Assembly (NCBI RefSeq): GCF_014651115.1
Contig: NZ_BMWG01000025.1
Span: 50,410-114,409 of the forward strand
Source: Streptomyces inusitatus
GTDB taxonomy: Bacteria; Actinomycetota; Actinomycetes; Streptomycetales; Streptomycetaceae
Direction of reading: 5' to 3'
DNA length: 64,000 nucleotides
How positions within the stretch are numbered: the first letter of the stretch is position 1; the number at the start of each line of letters is the position of its first letter. Shown here in pieces: positions 19,460-28,688 of the stretch. The position numbers were made by a program, and so were the translations under genes. The notes under the pieces are model-generated. The model was not told where the DNA came from. It did no database searches and was given only the letters and a program-made list of their open reading frames with translations.

Positions 19460-22400
19460 TCACGGGGCCAGGGCGTCGATCGCCTTCACGATGCGCTTGT
19501 CGGAGACGGGGTACGCGGTGCCCAGGGCGTGGGCGAAATAGCTCACCCGCAGCTCCTCGATCATCCAGCGGACGTCCCGCACCTCCTGTGGCACGGGCCG
19601 CCCCTTGGGGAGCTGTTCCAGCAGCCAGGCGTACTCGTCCTGCATCTCGTGGACCTTCTCCATGCGGGTGGTGTCGCGCTGGACGGAGGTCGGCATCTGC
19701 TGGAGCCTGCGGTCCACGGCGACCAGATAGCGCATCAGGTCCGGGAGCCGCCGCAGTCCGGTGCGGGTGACGAAGCCGGCCGGCACGAGGGCCGCCAGCT
19801 GCTCCCGTACGTCCTGGACGTTGTTGATCAGCGTCAGGCTCTTGGTGGCCTTCAGACGGCGCTCACAGGCCTGCCAGGCGGCCAGGATCTGCTGCACCTG
19901 GCCCACCGTGCGCACGGTGGTGTCCACCAGGTCGGCGCGGACCGAGTCGTAGAGCTTCCGGTAGGACTCCTCGTCCCACGCGGGGCCGCCGTGGTCGGCG
20001 AGCAGCTTGTCCGCCGCCGCCGTCGCGCAGTCGTCGAAGAGGGCCTGTATCGAGCCGTGCGGATTGCCGGAGAGCGCGAGCTTCTGCTGATTGGTGAGCT
20101 TGTCCGAGGCGAACTTCGCCGGGTTCACCGGGATGTTCAGCATGATCAGCTTCCGGGTGCCCCGCCACATCGCCTGGCGCTGCTCGGCCTGGGTGTCGAA
20201 GAGGCGTACGGAGACGGTCTCGCCCGTCTCCACCAGCGCCGGGTAGGCCTTGACGGGCTGTCCCGCCCGCCGGGTCTCGAAGACCTTGCTGAGGGAGCCG
20301 ATGGTCCAGTCCGTGACGCCCGTGCGCTCGATCGACTCGCCCGCGGGGCCCGCCGTCGCCGCGGCGGCCTGGGAGAGCGCCTGGCGGGCCTTGGGGCGCA
20401 GCTTCAGCTTCAGCGCCTCCAGGTCCTTGTCCTCGGCGAGCTTGCGCCGCCGCTCGTCCACGATCCGGAAAGTGATCTTCAGATGGTCGGGGACCCTGGC
20501 CAGGTCGAAGTCCTCCGGGGAGACGGGGACCCCGACCATCCGCTGGAGTTCGCGCGCGAGCGTCACCGGCAGCGGCTCCTGGAGCGGAACCGCGCGCTCC
20601 AGGAACTTCCCGGCGTAGTTCGGCGCGGGCACGTAATGGCGGCGGATCGGCTTCGGCAGCGAGCGGATCAGCTCGATCACGACCTCTTCGCGCAGCCCGG
20701 GGATCTGCCAGTCGAATCCGCCGTCGGTGACTTGATTCAGTACCTGGAGGGGGATGTGGACGGTGACTCCGTCCGCGTCCGCACCTGGCTCGAATTGATA
20801 GGTCACCCGGAACTTCAGCCGCCCCTGTCGCCAGGAGTCCGGATAGTCGTCCTTGGTGACCGCGCCGGCCTTCTCATTGATGAGCATCTCGCGCTCGAAG
20901 TCGAGAAGCTCGGGCTCCTCCCGGTGTTTCCGCTTCCACCAGGAGTCGAAGTGCGCGCCCGACACGACATCGTCGGGCACCCGGCGGTCGTAGAAGTCGA
21001 AGAGGGTCTCGTCGTCCACCAGGATGTCGCGCCGCCGGGCGCGGTTCTCCAACTCCTCGACCTCGGTGAGAAGCCGGCGGTTGGCGGCGAAGAATTGGTG
21101 ATGGGTGCGCCAGTCGCCCTCGACGAGAGCGTTGCGGATGAAAAGATCCCGCGACACCTCGGGGTCGATCCGGCCGTAGTTCACCTTGCGCTGCGCGACG
21201 ATCGGCACCCCGTACAGCGTGACCTTCTCGTACGCCATCACCGCTGCCTGGTCCTTCTCCCAGTGCGGCTCGCTGTAGGTGCGCTTGAGCAGATGCCCGG
21301 CGAGCGGCTCGACCCACTCCGGCTCGATCTTCGCGTTGACCCGGGCCCAGAGCCGTGAGGTCTCCACCAGCTCGGCGGACATCACCAGCCGGGGGGGCTT
21401 CTTGAAGAGCGCGGAACCGGGGAAGACGGCGAATTTGGCACCGCGTGCGCCGAGGTACTCGTTTTTGGCCTCAGTGTCTTTCAGGCCAATGTGCGAGAGC
21501 AGTCCGGAGAGCAGCGAGATATGGACACTCGTCTCCGGGCCGTCCTCCTCGTTGATGTGAATCCCCATGGTCTTGGCGACCTGGCGGAGCTGGGCGTAGA
21601 TGTCCTGCCACTCGCGGATCCGCAGGAAGTTCAGATACTCCTGTTTGCACATGCGGCGGAAACTGGAGGAGCCGCGTTCCTTCTGCTGCTCCCGGACATA
21701 GCGCCAGAGATTGAGGTAGGCGAGGAAGTCGGAGGTCTCGTCCTTGAAGCGGGCGTGCTGCTGATCGGCCTGGGTCTGCTTCTCGGCAGGCCGCTCGCGC
21801 GGGTCCTGGATGGAGAGCGCGGCGGCGATCACCATCACCTCGCGGACGCAGCCGTTCTTGTCGGCCTCGACGACCATCCGGGCCAGCCGGGGGTCGACCG
21901 GAAGCTGGGAGAGCTTGCGTCCGAGCGGGGTGAGCTTCTGCCCCTTCTTCCCCTCCTGGGGGGACTTCTGCGCCAGGTCGAAGGCGCCCAGCTCCTGGAG
22001 CAGCTGCACGCCGTCGCGGATGTTGCGGTGGTCCGGCGGGTCGATGAAGGGGAACTTCTCGATGTCGCCGAGGCCGGCCGCCGTCATCTGGAGGATGACC
22101 GAGGCCAGATTGGTGCGGAGGATCTCGGCGTCGGTGAACTCGGGACGGGCGTCGAAGTCGTCCTCGGAGTAGAGCCGGATGCAGATGCCGTCGGAGGTAC
22201 GGCCGCAGCGGCCCTTGCGCTGATTGGCGCTGGCCTGGCTGATCCGCTCGATGGGCAGCCGCTGGACCTTGGTGCGATGGCTGTAGCGGGAGATCCGGGC
22301 GGTGCCGGGGTCGATGACGTACTTGATGCCCGGGACGGTCAGCGAGGTCTCGGCGACATTGGTCGCCAGAACGATCCTGCGGCCGGTGTGGGCCTGGAAG

Positions 22401-23395
22401 ACCCGGTTCTGCTCGGCGTGCGAGAGCCGGGCGTACAGCGGCAGGACCTCGGTGAAGCGGTAGTTCCTCTTGTTCAGCGCGTCCGCCGTGTCGCGGATCT
22501 CGCGCTCGCCGGAGAGGAAGACGAGGACATCGCCCTTGCCCTCGCCCTGGAGTTCCTCGACGGCTTCGCAGATCGCGGTGATCTGGTCGCGGTCGCTCTC
22601 CTCGCTGTCGTCCTCCAGGAGCGGGCGGTAGCGGACCTCGACCGGGTAGGTGCGACCGCTGACCTCGACGATCGGGGCGTCGCCGAAGTGGCGCGAGAAC
22701 CGCTCGGGGTCGATGGTCGCGGAGGTGATGACGACCTTGAGGTCCGGCCGCTTGGGCAGTAGCTGGGCGAGGTAGCCGAGGAGGAAGTCGATGTTGAGCG
22801 AGCGCTCGTGGGCCTCGTCGATGATGATCGTGTCGTAGGCGCGCAGCTCGTGGTCGGTCTGGATCTCGGCGAGCAGGATGCCGTCCGTCATCAGCTTGAC
22901 GAAGGTGTCGCCGCCGACCTGGTCGGTGAAGCGGACCTTCCAGCCGACGGCCTCGCCGAGCGGGGTGTTCAGCTCCTCGGCGACGCGCTCGGCGACCGTG
23001 CGGGCCGCGATCCGTCTCGGCTGGGTGTGGCCGATCATGCCGCGCACCCCCCGGCCCAGCTCCATACAGATCTTGGGGATCTGGGTCGTCTTTCCGGACC
23101 CGGTCTCCCCCGCGACGATCACCACTTGGTGGTCGCGTATCGCGGCGAGGATCTCGTCCCGTTTCTGGCTGACCGGCAGCTGTTCGGGATAGCTGATCGG
23201 GGGGATCCGCTCGGCGCGGCGGGTCACCCGCGCGGCGGATTTTCCGGCCTCGGCGGCGATCTCGTCCAGCACGGCCTGCCGCGCCTCGGGCTTACGGATG
23301 CGGCGGGCCCCTTCCAGACGGCGGCCCAGCCGGTGGGCGTCGCGGAGCGACACCCCCGCCAGCAGCGTCTGAAGGTCGGCGAAGGAAGTAGACAT
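19460..23395 (-). CDS. hrpA: ATP-dependent RNA helicase HrpA
   Basis: 1311-residue DEAH-box helicase, full family length. Walker A GETGSGKT (residues 96-103), DEAH (193-196), SAT in VVITSATID, and the downstream QRKGRCGR motif VI are present, followed by helicase-associated, OB-fold and the long DUF3418-type C-terminal region unique to HrpA. These proteins unwind RNA and take part in mRNA processing and ribosome rescue or collision handling. It is monocistronic, running towards tRNA-Asp, and follows bldC as in other streptomycetes. Confidence 0.96.
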   Translation of the reverse strand: MSTSFADLQTLLAGVSLRDAHRLGRRLEGARRIRKPEARQAVLDEIAAEAGKSAARVTRRAERIPPISYPEQLPVSQKRDEILAAIRDHQVVIVAGETGSGKTTQIPKICMELGRGVRGMIGHTQPRRIAARTVAERVAEELNTPLGEAVGWKVRFTDQVGGDTFVKLMTDGILLAEIQTDHELRAYDTIIIDEAHERSLNIDFLLGYLAQLLPKRPDLKVVITSATIDPERFSRHFGDAPIVEVSGRTYPVEVRYRPLLEDDSEESDRDQITAICEAVEELQGEGKGDVLVFLSGEREIRDTADALNKRNYRFTEVLPLYARLSHAEQNRVFQAHTGRRIVLATNVAETSLTVPGIKYVIDPGTARISRYSHRTKVQRLPIERISQASANQRKGRCGRTSDGICIRLYSEDDFDARPEFTDAEILRTNLASVILQMTAAGLGDIEKFPFIDPPDHRNIRDGVQLLQELGAFDLAQKSPQEGKKGQKLTPLGRKLSQLPVDPRLARMVVEADKNGCVREVMVIAAALSIQDPRERPAEKQTQADQQHARFKDETSDFLAYLNLWRYVREQQKERGSSSFRRMCKQEYLNFLRIREWQDIYAQLRQVAKTMGIHINEEDGPETSVHISLLSGLLSHIGLKDTEAKNEYLGARGAKFAVFPGSALFKKPPRLVMSAELVETSRLWARVNAKIEPEWVEPLAGHLLKRTYSEPHWEKDQAAVMAYEKVTLYGVPIVAQRKVNYGRIDPEVSRDLFIRNALVEGDWRTHHQFFAANRRLLTEVEELENRARRRDILVDDETLFDFYDRRVPDDVVSGAHFDSWWKRKHREEPELLDFEREMLINEKAGAVTKDDYPDSWRQGRLKFRVTYQFEPGADADGVTVHIPLQVLNQVTDGGFDWQIPGLREEVVIELIRSLPKPIRRHYVPAPNYAGKFLERAVPLQEPLPVTLARELQRMVGVPVSPEDFDLARVPDHLKITFRIVDERRRKLAEDKDLEALKLKLRPKARQALSQAAAATAGPAGESIERTGVTDWTIGSLSKVFETRRAGQPVKAYPALVETGETVSVRLFDTQAEQRQAMWRGTRKLIMLNIPVNPAKFASDKLTNQQKLALSGNPHGSIQALFDDCATAAADKLLADHGGPAWDEESYRKLYDSVRADLVDTTVRTVGQVQQILAAWQACERRLKATKSLTLINNVQDVREQLAALVPAGFVTRTGLRRLPDLMRYLVAVDRRLQQMPTSVQRDTTRMEKVHEMQDEYAWLLEQLPKGRPVPQEVRDVRWMIEELRVSYFAHALGTAYPVSDKRIVKAIDALAP

Positions 23396-23526
23396 ACGGC
23401 TCCCAGGATCGCACCCCCGTCAAAGCACTGGCGAACCCATTTCCCCCGGAAGCTGGTGCAGTATGGAACAGATCATTCAGCCGCCCTCGGCCGCGCTGTC
23501 CGGAGCCGGGGGTTCCGCTCTTCCGT

Positions 23527-23559
23527 ACGTCTGCCAGACGTCTGCCGAACGTCTCCCAC
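23527..23559 (+). repeat. Three 11-bp direct repeats upstream of 23582 gene
   Basis: ACGTCTGCC begins at 23527 and 23538, and ACGTCTCCC at 23549, exactly 11 bp apart and therefore on one face of the helix. This is the layout of OmpR/PhoP-type binding sites, in the promoter region shared with hrpA. Confidence 0.6.
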
Positions 23560-23581
23560 ACGGGAAGGAAACCGCGCGTCC

Positions 23582-23947
23582 ATGCAGCTCAGCCGCGTCC
23601 GCCGGAGCGCACTGCTGCCGGTCTTCGCGTCCGTGCTGCTGGCGATGGTCCTCGCGCTGGTGGTGGCCCTGTGCCCGCCGTCGTACGCGGACACCGCCCG
23701 GAGCGCGGTCCCGGTGGCGCAGGACCGGACGCCCGGCTGCGGCAGCGGGGCGGACGGCGACCGGGGGGCGCACCCCGCGCCGCCCTCGCGCGGCGGGGTC
23801 TCGTACGAGCCCGCGCCGGTCCCGTACGACACACACGGCGCCGGCGGTGCGCCGGGGAGCGCCCCGTGCGCCGGGGCGGCGCCCGATCGCGTCCCGGCCC
23901 CGCTGGACCCGCCGACTCCGCTGGATCTGTCCATCCTGCGCCTTTAG
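23582..23947 (+). CDS. Small exported or membrane protein, function unknown
   Basis: 121-residue protein with one strong hydrophobic segment (VFASVLLAMVLALVVALCPP, about residues 14-33) after a basic N-terminus, then a Pro/Gly/Asp-rich region with three cysteines and a C-terminal PLDPPTPLDLSIL. It resembles the many low-complexity secreted proteins of streptomycetes. It lies between hrpA and the DsbA/CcdA pair, and its cysteines could make it a client of that system, which is speculation. No family recognised. Confidence 0.65.
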   Translation: MQLSRVRRSALLPVFASVLLAMVLALVVALCPPSYADTARSAVPVAQDRTPGCGSGADGDRGAHPAPPSRGGVSYEPAPVPYDTHGAGGAPGSAPCAGAAPDRVPAPLDPPTPLDLSILRL

Positions 23948-23993
23948 CGCCCTCAGGCCCGGGCTCCACCCTCGGATGCCCGCTTTGTCGCTT

Positions 23994-24040
23994 TTTCTGA
24001 CCCGGTATCGCAGCCGTTTTCTGACCCGGTATCGCAGCCG
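23994..24040. repeat. Tandem 23-bp repeat
   Basis: TTTCTGACCCGGTATCGCAG-CCG occurs at 23994-24016 and again at 24018-24040 (24-bp period), in the non-coding gap before the DsbA gene. A second short periodicity, CTCAGCTCTCG units of 12 bp, follows at about 24146-24181 just before the start. Confidence 0.75.
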
Positions 24041-24195
24041 CTCCCTCTCTCCGGGGCCTGCCCTCGCCACGGCCTGTTCCGTCGTTCCGCCGCTCGGCCC
24101 ACTGCCGGGGCCCGGCCGGACGGCCCCATTCCGCTCATGCTCGGCCCGCTCTCGCTCAGCTCTCGTTCAGCTCTCGCTCAGGAGTAACCACCCTC

Positions 24196-25011
24196 ATGTC
24201 CCCCTCCCCCCGGCCCGCTCAGAAACGGCCCTCCGCCTCCGCCCGCAAGCCGCTGCTCATCGGCGCGGGCGTCGTCGCCGCGGCCCTGCTGCTCGGCTAC
24301 GCCTCGTACAGCGCGACCAAGCCCGAGGACGCGCCCGCCGCCCGGACACCGGCGGCCGCCGCCTCCGCGGAGCCCTCCGCCGACGCCGATCCGCGGGGCG
24401 GCGCTTACGCCGCGCTGGAGAAACTCGCCCGCCGCGAGGCGAAGGACCCGCTCTCGACCGGCCGGGCGGACGCCCCCGTCGTCATGGTCGAGTACGCCGA
24501 CTTCAAGTGCGGCTACTGCGGAAAGTTCGCCCGGGACACCGAACCCGAACTGATCGAGAAGTATGTGAAGAGCGGGGTGCTGCGCATCGAGTGGCGCAAC
24601 TTCCCGATCTTCGGCGAGGAGTCGGAGGCCGCCGCCCGCGCCGCCTGGGCGGCCGGCCGACAGGGCCGGTTCTGGCAGTTCCACTCCGCCGCGTACGCCG
24701 AAGGGGCGAAGGAGAAGGGGTACGGCCCGGACCGGCTGAAGGCGCTCGCGAAGGAGGCGGGCGTCGCCGACGCGGCCCGGTTCGCCCGGGACCTGGACAG
24801 CGAGGAGGCCAGGGCGGCGGTCAAGCGGGACCAGGACGAGGCCTATGGGCTGGGCGCGGCCTCCACCCCGTCCTTCCTGGTCAACGGACGGCCGATCGCG
24901 GGCGCTCAGCCCATGGGGACCTTCACCGAGGCGATCGAATCGGCGCTCGCGGCGACCGGGAAGCCTTCGGGGAAGCCTTCCGGGAAGCCTTCCGAGAAGG
25001 CCGGGCGATGA
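24196..25011 (+). CDS. DsbA-family thioredoxin-fold protein
   Basis: 271-residue membrane-anchored thiol oxidoreductase. One transmembrane segment (about 19-37), an Ala/Pro linker, then a DsbA fold with the active site C105-G-Y-C108 (EYADFKCGYCGKFARD) and the cis-proline loop ASTPSFLVNG. The C-terminus has three GKPSGKPS-type repeats. It overlaps the CcdA gene by four bases (ATGA), so electrons probably pass between the cytoplasm, CcdA and this extracellular domain. Confidence 0.92.
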   Translation: MSPSPRPAQKRPSASARKPLLIGAGVVAAALLLGYASYSATKPEDAPAARTPAAAASAEPSADADPRGGAYAALEKLARREAKDPLSTGRADAPVVMVEYADFKCGYCGKFARDTEPELIEKYVKSGVLRIEWRNFPIFGEESEAAARAAWAAGRQGRFWQFHSAAYAEGAKEKGYGPDRLKALAKEAGVADAARFARDLDSEEARAAVKRDQDEAYGLGAASTPSFLVNGRPIAGAQPMGTFTEAIESALAATGKPSGKPSGKPSEKAGR

Positions 25012-25877
25012 CCGACATCGGCTATCTCGCCGCCTTCCTCGGGGGACTGCTCGCCCTGGTCAGCCCGTGCAGCGCCCTCCTGCTGCCCGCGTTCTTCGCG
25101 TACTCGCTCGACTCGGCGGGCCGGCTGCTGCTGCGCACCGGGATCTTCTACGCCGGTCTCGCGACCACCCTGGTCCCCCTCGGGGTGGCCGGCTCCTACG
25201 CGGGCCGGTTCTTCTACGGCAACCGCGATCTGCTGGTCGCGGCCGGCGGCTGGCTGATCATCGCGCTCGGCACGGCCCAGATCCTCGGCCTGGGCTTCGC
25301 CTCCCGCCGCGCCGCCCGGCTCTCCGGCCGGATCCGCCCGACCACCGCCCTCCCCGTCTACGCGCTCGGCCTTGTCTACGGTCTCGCGGGCTTCTGTGCG
25401 GGCCCCATCCTCGGCAGTGTGCTGACGGTGTCCGCGCTGAGCGGCAGCCCGGTCTACGGCGGTCTGCTGCTGGCCGTCTACGCCCTGGGCATGGCGGTGC
25501 CGCTCTTCGTGCTGGCCCTGCTCTGGGAGCGGCACGAGCTGGGCCGCCGCCGCTGGCTGCGGGGCCGTCCCCTTCGCCTCGGCCCGCTGCGGGCGCACTC
25601 CACCTCGCTCATCTCCGGTCTGTTCTTCATCGTCCTCGGGTCCCTCTTCCTCGTCTTCGACGGGACGACGGCCCTGCCCGGCCTGCTCTCGGTGGACGAG
25701 TCCTTCGCCGCCGAGCGCTGGGCGGGCGAACTGGGCGAGGCGGTCCCGGACTGGGCGCTGCTCATCGTCCTGGTGGCGGTGGCCGCGATGACCCTGGGCG
25801 CGCGGGGCTGGAGGCGCCGCACGGAGCGGGACGCCGAGGCGGCCGGGGCCGGAGCCGGGGCAGGGAAGGAGGCGTAA
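25008..25877 (+). CDS. CcdA/DsbD-family thiol-disulfide transporter
   Basis: 289-residue integral membrane protein with about six to seven helices. The redox cysteines are C21 in VSPCSALLLPAF and C130 in GLAGFCAGPILGSV, the usual pair that carries reducing equivalents across the membrane. It is the partner of the upstream DsbA-like protein and may serve extracytoplasmic disulfide exchange or cytochrome maturation. A perfect bidirectional hairpin follows. Confidence 0.92.
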   Translation: MTDIGYLAAFLGGLLALVSPCSALLLPAFFAYSLDSAGRLLLRTGIFYAGLATTLVPLGVAGSYAGRFFYGNRDLLVAAGGWLIIALGTAQILGLGFASRRAARLSGRIRPTTALPVYALGLVYGLAGFCAGPILGSVLTVSALSGSPVYGGLLLAVYALGMAVPLFVLALLWERHELGRRRWLRGRPLRLGPLRAHSTSLISGLFFIVLGSLFLVFDGTTALPGLLSVDESFAAERWAGELGEAVPDWALLIVLVAVAAMTLGARGWRRRTERDAEAAGAGAGAGKEA

Positions 25878-25880
25878 CGG

Positions 25881-25913
25881 CGAGAGGCCCCGTCCACTGG
25901 ACGGGGCCTCTCG
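25881..25913. terminator. Bidirectional terminator between ccdA-like gene and tRNA-Phe
   Basis: Perfect 16-bp inverted repeat CGAGAGGCCCCGTCCA and its complement with a one-base centre. Confidence 0.88.
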
Positions 25914-25918
25914 GGCTG

Positions 25919-25992
25919 TGGCTGGGGCCGGGATCGAACCGGCGACCTATCGCTTTTCAGGCGATCGCTCGTACCAACTGAGCTACCCAGCC
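25919..25992 (-). tRNA. tRNA-Phe (GAA)
   Basis: 74-nt minus-strand cloverleaf, acceptor GGCTGGG, anticodon loop CTGAAAA (GAA), T-loop GTTCGAT, discriminator A. It is part of a Phe-Asp-Glu cluster. Confidence 0.96.
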
Positions 25993-26014
25993 ACGCGACT
26001 CTGATGAGTCACAG

Positions 26015-26089
26015 CGGTCCTGACGGGATTTGAACCCGCGGCCTCCACCTTGACAGGGTGGCGAGCACTCCAAGCTGCTCCACAGGACC
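26015..26089 (-). tRNA. tRNA-Asp (GTC), second copy
   Basis: Identical in all 75 nt to the gene at 19291-19365; anticodon loop CTGTCAA. Confidence 0.96.
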
Positions 26090-26128
26090 AAGCATTGTGT
26101 GAGCACAAGACTCACACAAAGTATTGCG

Positions 26129-26201
26129 TGCCCCCAACGGGATTCGAACCCGTGCTACCGCCTTGAAAGGGCGGCGTCCTGGGCCACTAGACGATGAGGG
26201 C
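26129..26201 (-). tRNA. tRNA-Glu (TTC)
   Basis: 73-nt minus-strand cloverleaf with acceptor GCCCTCA paired (one mispair) with GGGGGC, anticodon loop CTTTCAA (TTC). First gene of the Glu-Asp-Phe transcript. Confidence 0.95.
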
Positions 26202-26434
26202 TAAGGGCCCGCCTGCGCGCCTTCCAGCGCGTCGGGGACGTGAGAAGCATATGGGATGGCGGGAGGTATCGCCAAAACGCTTTTCCCGGGGGTGGAGCGG
26301 GCGGGCTCCTGCCGCGCCGTACGGGGGGGGCGTACGAGGCCGTACGGGGTGGCACGAGCGGCCGGGGCCGTACGGCTGTACGGGTGTTCGTCGCTGAACG
26401 TCGCTGAAGGGGAGGGACCGGCTCGGCCCGTGGC

Positions 26435-26785
26435 TCAGCCCCAGCCCAGCTCGTGCAGCCGGTCGTCCTCGATCCCGAAGTGGTGGGCGATCTCGTGGAC
26501 GACGGTCACGGCGACCTCGTGGACCACGTCCTCCGCGGTCTCGCAGTAGCGCAGGGTCGGGCCCATGTAGATCGAGATCCGGTCCGGCAGCACCCCCGCG
26601 TACCACTCGCCACGCTCCGTGAGCGGCGTCCCCTCATAGAGCCCCAGCAGCTCCGGATCGGACGGGTCCGGTTCGTCCTCGACAAATACGGCCACGTTGT
26701 CCATGACCCGGGTCAGCTCGGGCGGAATCGTGTCCAGGGCCTCGGCCACCAGCTCTTCGAAGGCGTCGCGCGTCATCTCCAGCAC
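26435..26785 (-). CDS. Zincin-like metallopeptidase
   Basis: 116-residue minimal zinc metallopeptidase of the DUF1025/zincin-like family. The whole zinc site sits at the C-terminus: HEIAHHFGIEDDRLHELG, with HExxH and the following acidic residue and third histidine. N-terminal MTRDAFEELVAEALDTIP and PDRISIYMGPTLRYC also match the family. The GTG at 26785 is preferred over the ATG three codons later. It lies divergently from the fluC pair, 70 bp apart. Substrate unknown. Confidence 0.88.
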   Translation of the reverse strand: MLEMTRDAFEELVAEALDTIPPELTRVMDNVAVFVEDEPDPSDPELLGLYEGTPLTERGEWYAGVLPDRISIYMGPTLRYCETAEDVVHEVAVTVVHEIAHHFGIEDDRLHELGWG

Positions 26786-26855
26786 CTGGCCATTGTCCGG
26801 GACGAGCGCCGATTCCGGCGTCCGGCGGGGGAATCCCCCACGGCCCGGGGCGAGA

Positions 26856-27347
26856 ATGGCTCCCGTGGCGACACGCGTACCGCGAGTGAGACCGGACGAG
26901 GACGACTTCCCGGAGCCCGGGCGACGGCGGGCCGAGCCGTCCGGCCCCCGGCTGTGGACGCTCCTCGCGGTGATCGCCGCGGGCGGCGCGGCCGGGGCGC
27001 TGACCCGGTACGCGATCACCCTGGCCCTGCCCCCCGGCGACGGCTTCCCCTGGGCCACCCTCATGGTCAACGCCGCCGGGTCCGCCCTGATCGGCGTGGT
27101 GATGGTGCTGGTCGGCGAGGGCCGGGGCCGCTGGGGGCATCCGCTGGCGCGCCCGTTCGCCGGGGTGGGGGTGCTCGGCGGCTTCACCACCTTCTCGGCG
27201 TACGCGATGGACTTCCGCGAGCTGCTGGCGCGCGGCGAGCAGTGGATCGCGCCGGCGTACGCGGGGGGAACGGTGCTCGCCTGCTTCACCGCCGTCTGGG
27301 CGGGCACGGCTCTGACCAGGGCATTCGTCAGAAGGATTCCACGGTGA
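26856..27347 (+). CDS. crcB: Fluoride channel FluC/CrcB, first subunit
   Basis: 163-residue member with four hydrophobic helices after a 40-residue charged N-terminus. Family motifs GGAAGALTRY, TLMVNAAGSALIG and GGFTTFSAYAMDF are present. FluC works as an antiparallel dual-topology dimer exporting fluoride. The start is uncertain between ATG 26856 and GTG 26865. Its stop overlaps the second subunit by four bases, so the channel is presumably heterodimeric. Confidence 0.92.
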   Translation: MAPVATRVPRVRPDEDDFPEPGRRRAEPSGPRLWTLLAVIAAGGAAGALTRYAITLALPPGDGFPWATLMVNAAGSALIGVVMVLVGEGRGRWGHPLARPFAGVGVLGGFTTFSAYAMDFRELLARGEQWIAPAYAGGTVLACFTAVWAGTALTRAFVRRIPR

Positions 27348-27697
27348 ACTGGCTCCTCGTCGCCCTCGGCGCGGCCGTCGGCGCGCCCCTGCGCTTTCTC
27401 GTCGACCGGGCGATCGGGGCCCGCCACGGCTCGCCCTTCCCCTGGGGCACCCTCACCGTCAACGCGGCGGGCTGTCTGCTGCTGGGGGCGCTCGCGGGGG
27501 TCGCGGTCTCCTCACCGGCGTACGCCCTGCTCGGTACGGGGTTGTGCGGCGTGCTCACCACGTACTCGACCTTCTCGTACGAGACGCTCCTGCTCGCCGA
27601 GCGCGGGCGGGCGGCTCTCGCGGCGGCGAACACGGCCGCGTCCCTGTTCGTGGGGATCGGATCGCTTTTCCTGGGGCTGGAGTTGGCGCGCGGCTGA
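27344..27697 (+). CDS. crcB: Fluoride channel FluC/CrcB, second subunit
   Basis: 117-residue second FluC subunit with four helices and the motifs GAPLRFLVDR, GTLTVNAAGCLLLGAL and GVLTTYSTFSYET. Translationally coupled to the first subunit. No fluoride riboswitch could be recognised upstream of the pair. Confidence 0.93.
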   Translation: MNWLLVALGAAVGAPLRFLVDRAIGARHGSPFPWGTLTVNAAGCLLLGALAGVAVSSPAYALLGTGLCGVLTTYSTFSYETLLLAERGRAALAAANTAASLFVGIGSLFLGLELARG

Positions 27698-27862
27698 GAG
27701 GCCGGGCGGCCGTCGGCGGGGCGCTGCGCGCGGACCGTTGCCGGATACAGCGGTGTGGGTCGTGTACTTGTCAGGCATGGGGGCGTGTCCCTTGTGGGGC
27801 GCGGGGAGTTGGGCAGTGAAACCTGTGTTCTGTCCCCTGTGCTGTTCCCCGGAGGTGCCCTC

Positions 27863-28459
27863 GTGCGCCATTTGTCCGTCCCCGGCCGTCTGGCTGTCGC
27901 GTTCGCCGCCTCACTGGCGCTCGCGTCCTCGGCCGGCTGTATGAGCGTGAGCGACGACAAGAGCGGAAGCCCCGCCCCCAGCAAGTCGGACGACCGGCCG
28001 GACACCGCGCCCGAGCCGGACGGCGGCCATGTGGGACCGGGCGGCGGGCGGCACGCGGGCGGCCGGCCCGCCGTGAGCCCCGGCAGATCCGGCGAGCGCG
28101 AGCGCGCCGCCGTGCCGAAGCCGCCCGCGAGCCCGAGCGGCGGGGCGACGGCGGCGGCCCGGTCCACGCCCAAACCGTCCACGGGCCCGGTGCGCCCGAA
28201 GCCCGCCGGTCCCACCCCCGAGCCGACCCAGACCCCGTCCGCCACCCCCGTACCGCCGTCCTCCACGCCGCCGCCGAAGGAGACGCCGACGTCCGAGCCG
28301 CCGAAGGAGACCCCCACGGAGCAGCCCACCGAGCCCACCGAGCAGCCGTCGGCCTCCTCGGCCCCCGAGGTCCACGCGGGGGCGATGCGTACGGCGGAGG
28401 CGTACGGCCGGGGGATGCGCGGCGAGCCGATGGCCTCGCCGCGGCTGGGCCCGGTGTGA
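27863..28459 (+). CDS. Proline-rich putative lipoprotein
   Basis: 198-residue exported protein. The N-terminus LSVPGRLAVAFAASLALASSAGC looks like a lipoprotein signal with a slightly unusual lipobox (SAGC). The remainder is low-complexity Pro/Thr/Glu/Ser with KETPTSEPPKETPTEQPTEP repeats, expected to span the wall as an unstructured stalk. The GTG start follows GGAGG by six bases. No domain is recognisable. Confidence 0.7.
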   Translation: MRHLSVPGRLAVAFAASLALASSAGCMSVSDDKSGSPAPSKSDDRPDTAPEPDGGHVGPGGGRHAGGRPAVSPGRSGERERAAVPKPPASPSGGATAAARSTPKPSTGPVRPKPAGPTPEPTQTPSATPVPPSSTPPPKETPTSEPPKETPTEQPTEPTEQPSASSAPEVHAGAMRTAEAYGRGMRGEPMASPRLGPV

Positions 28460-28688
28460 GGGGCGTGCGGAGGGGCGTGTAATGCGGGTCACTCCGATGT
28501 GGTTTGCCTTGGGCGGGGGAGGGTGCGTATGGTGGTAGATCGTTTGATCCCATTGCCCGGCGCCGAAAAAGAAGCGCGCCGTGTGGCGCGTACTCTCCCT
28601 AGCCGTGGCTGACCGCATAGAGGCGGTCGAATTGCGAAATCACGGAGTTTGGGCGCGTGCCGAGACTCCGGAAGGTTTCGCATTTCGC

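Noticed and set aside
19448..22762. Two long plus-strand frames opposite hrpA
   Set aside because: HrpA motifs run through the whole minus-strand gene; the plus frames are composition shadows.
27100..27697. Fluoride riboswitch for the FluC pair
   Set aside because: I looked upstream of 26856 for the crcB motif and could not see the conserved elements.
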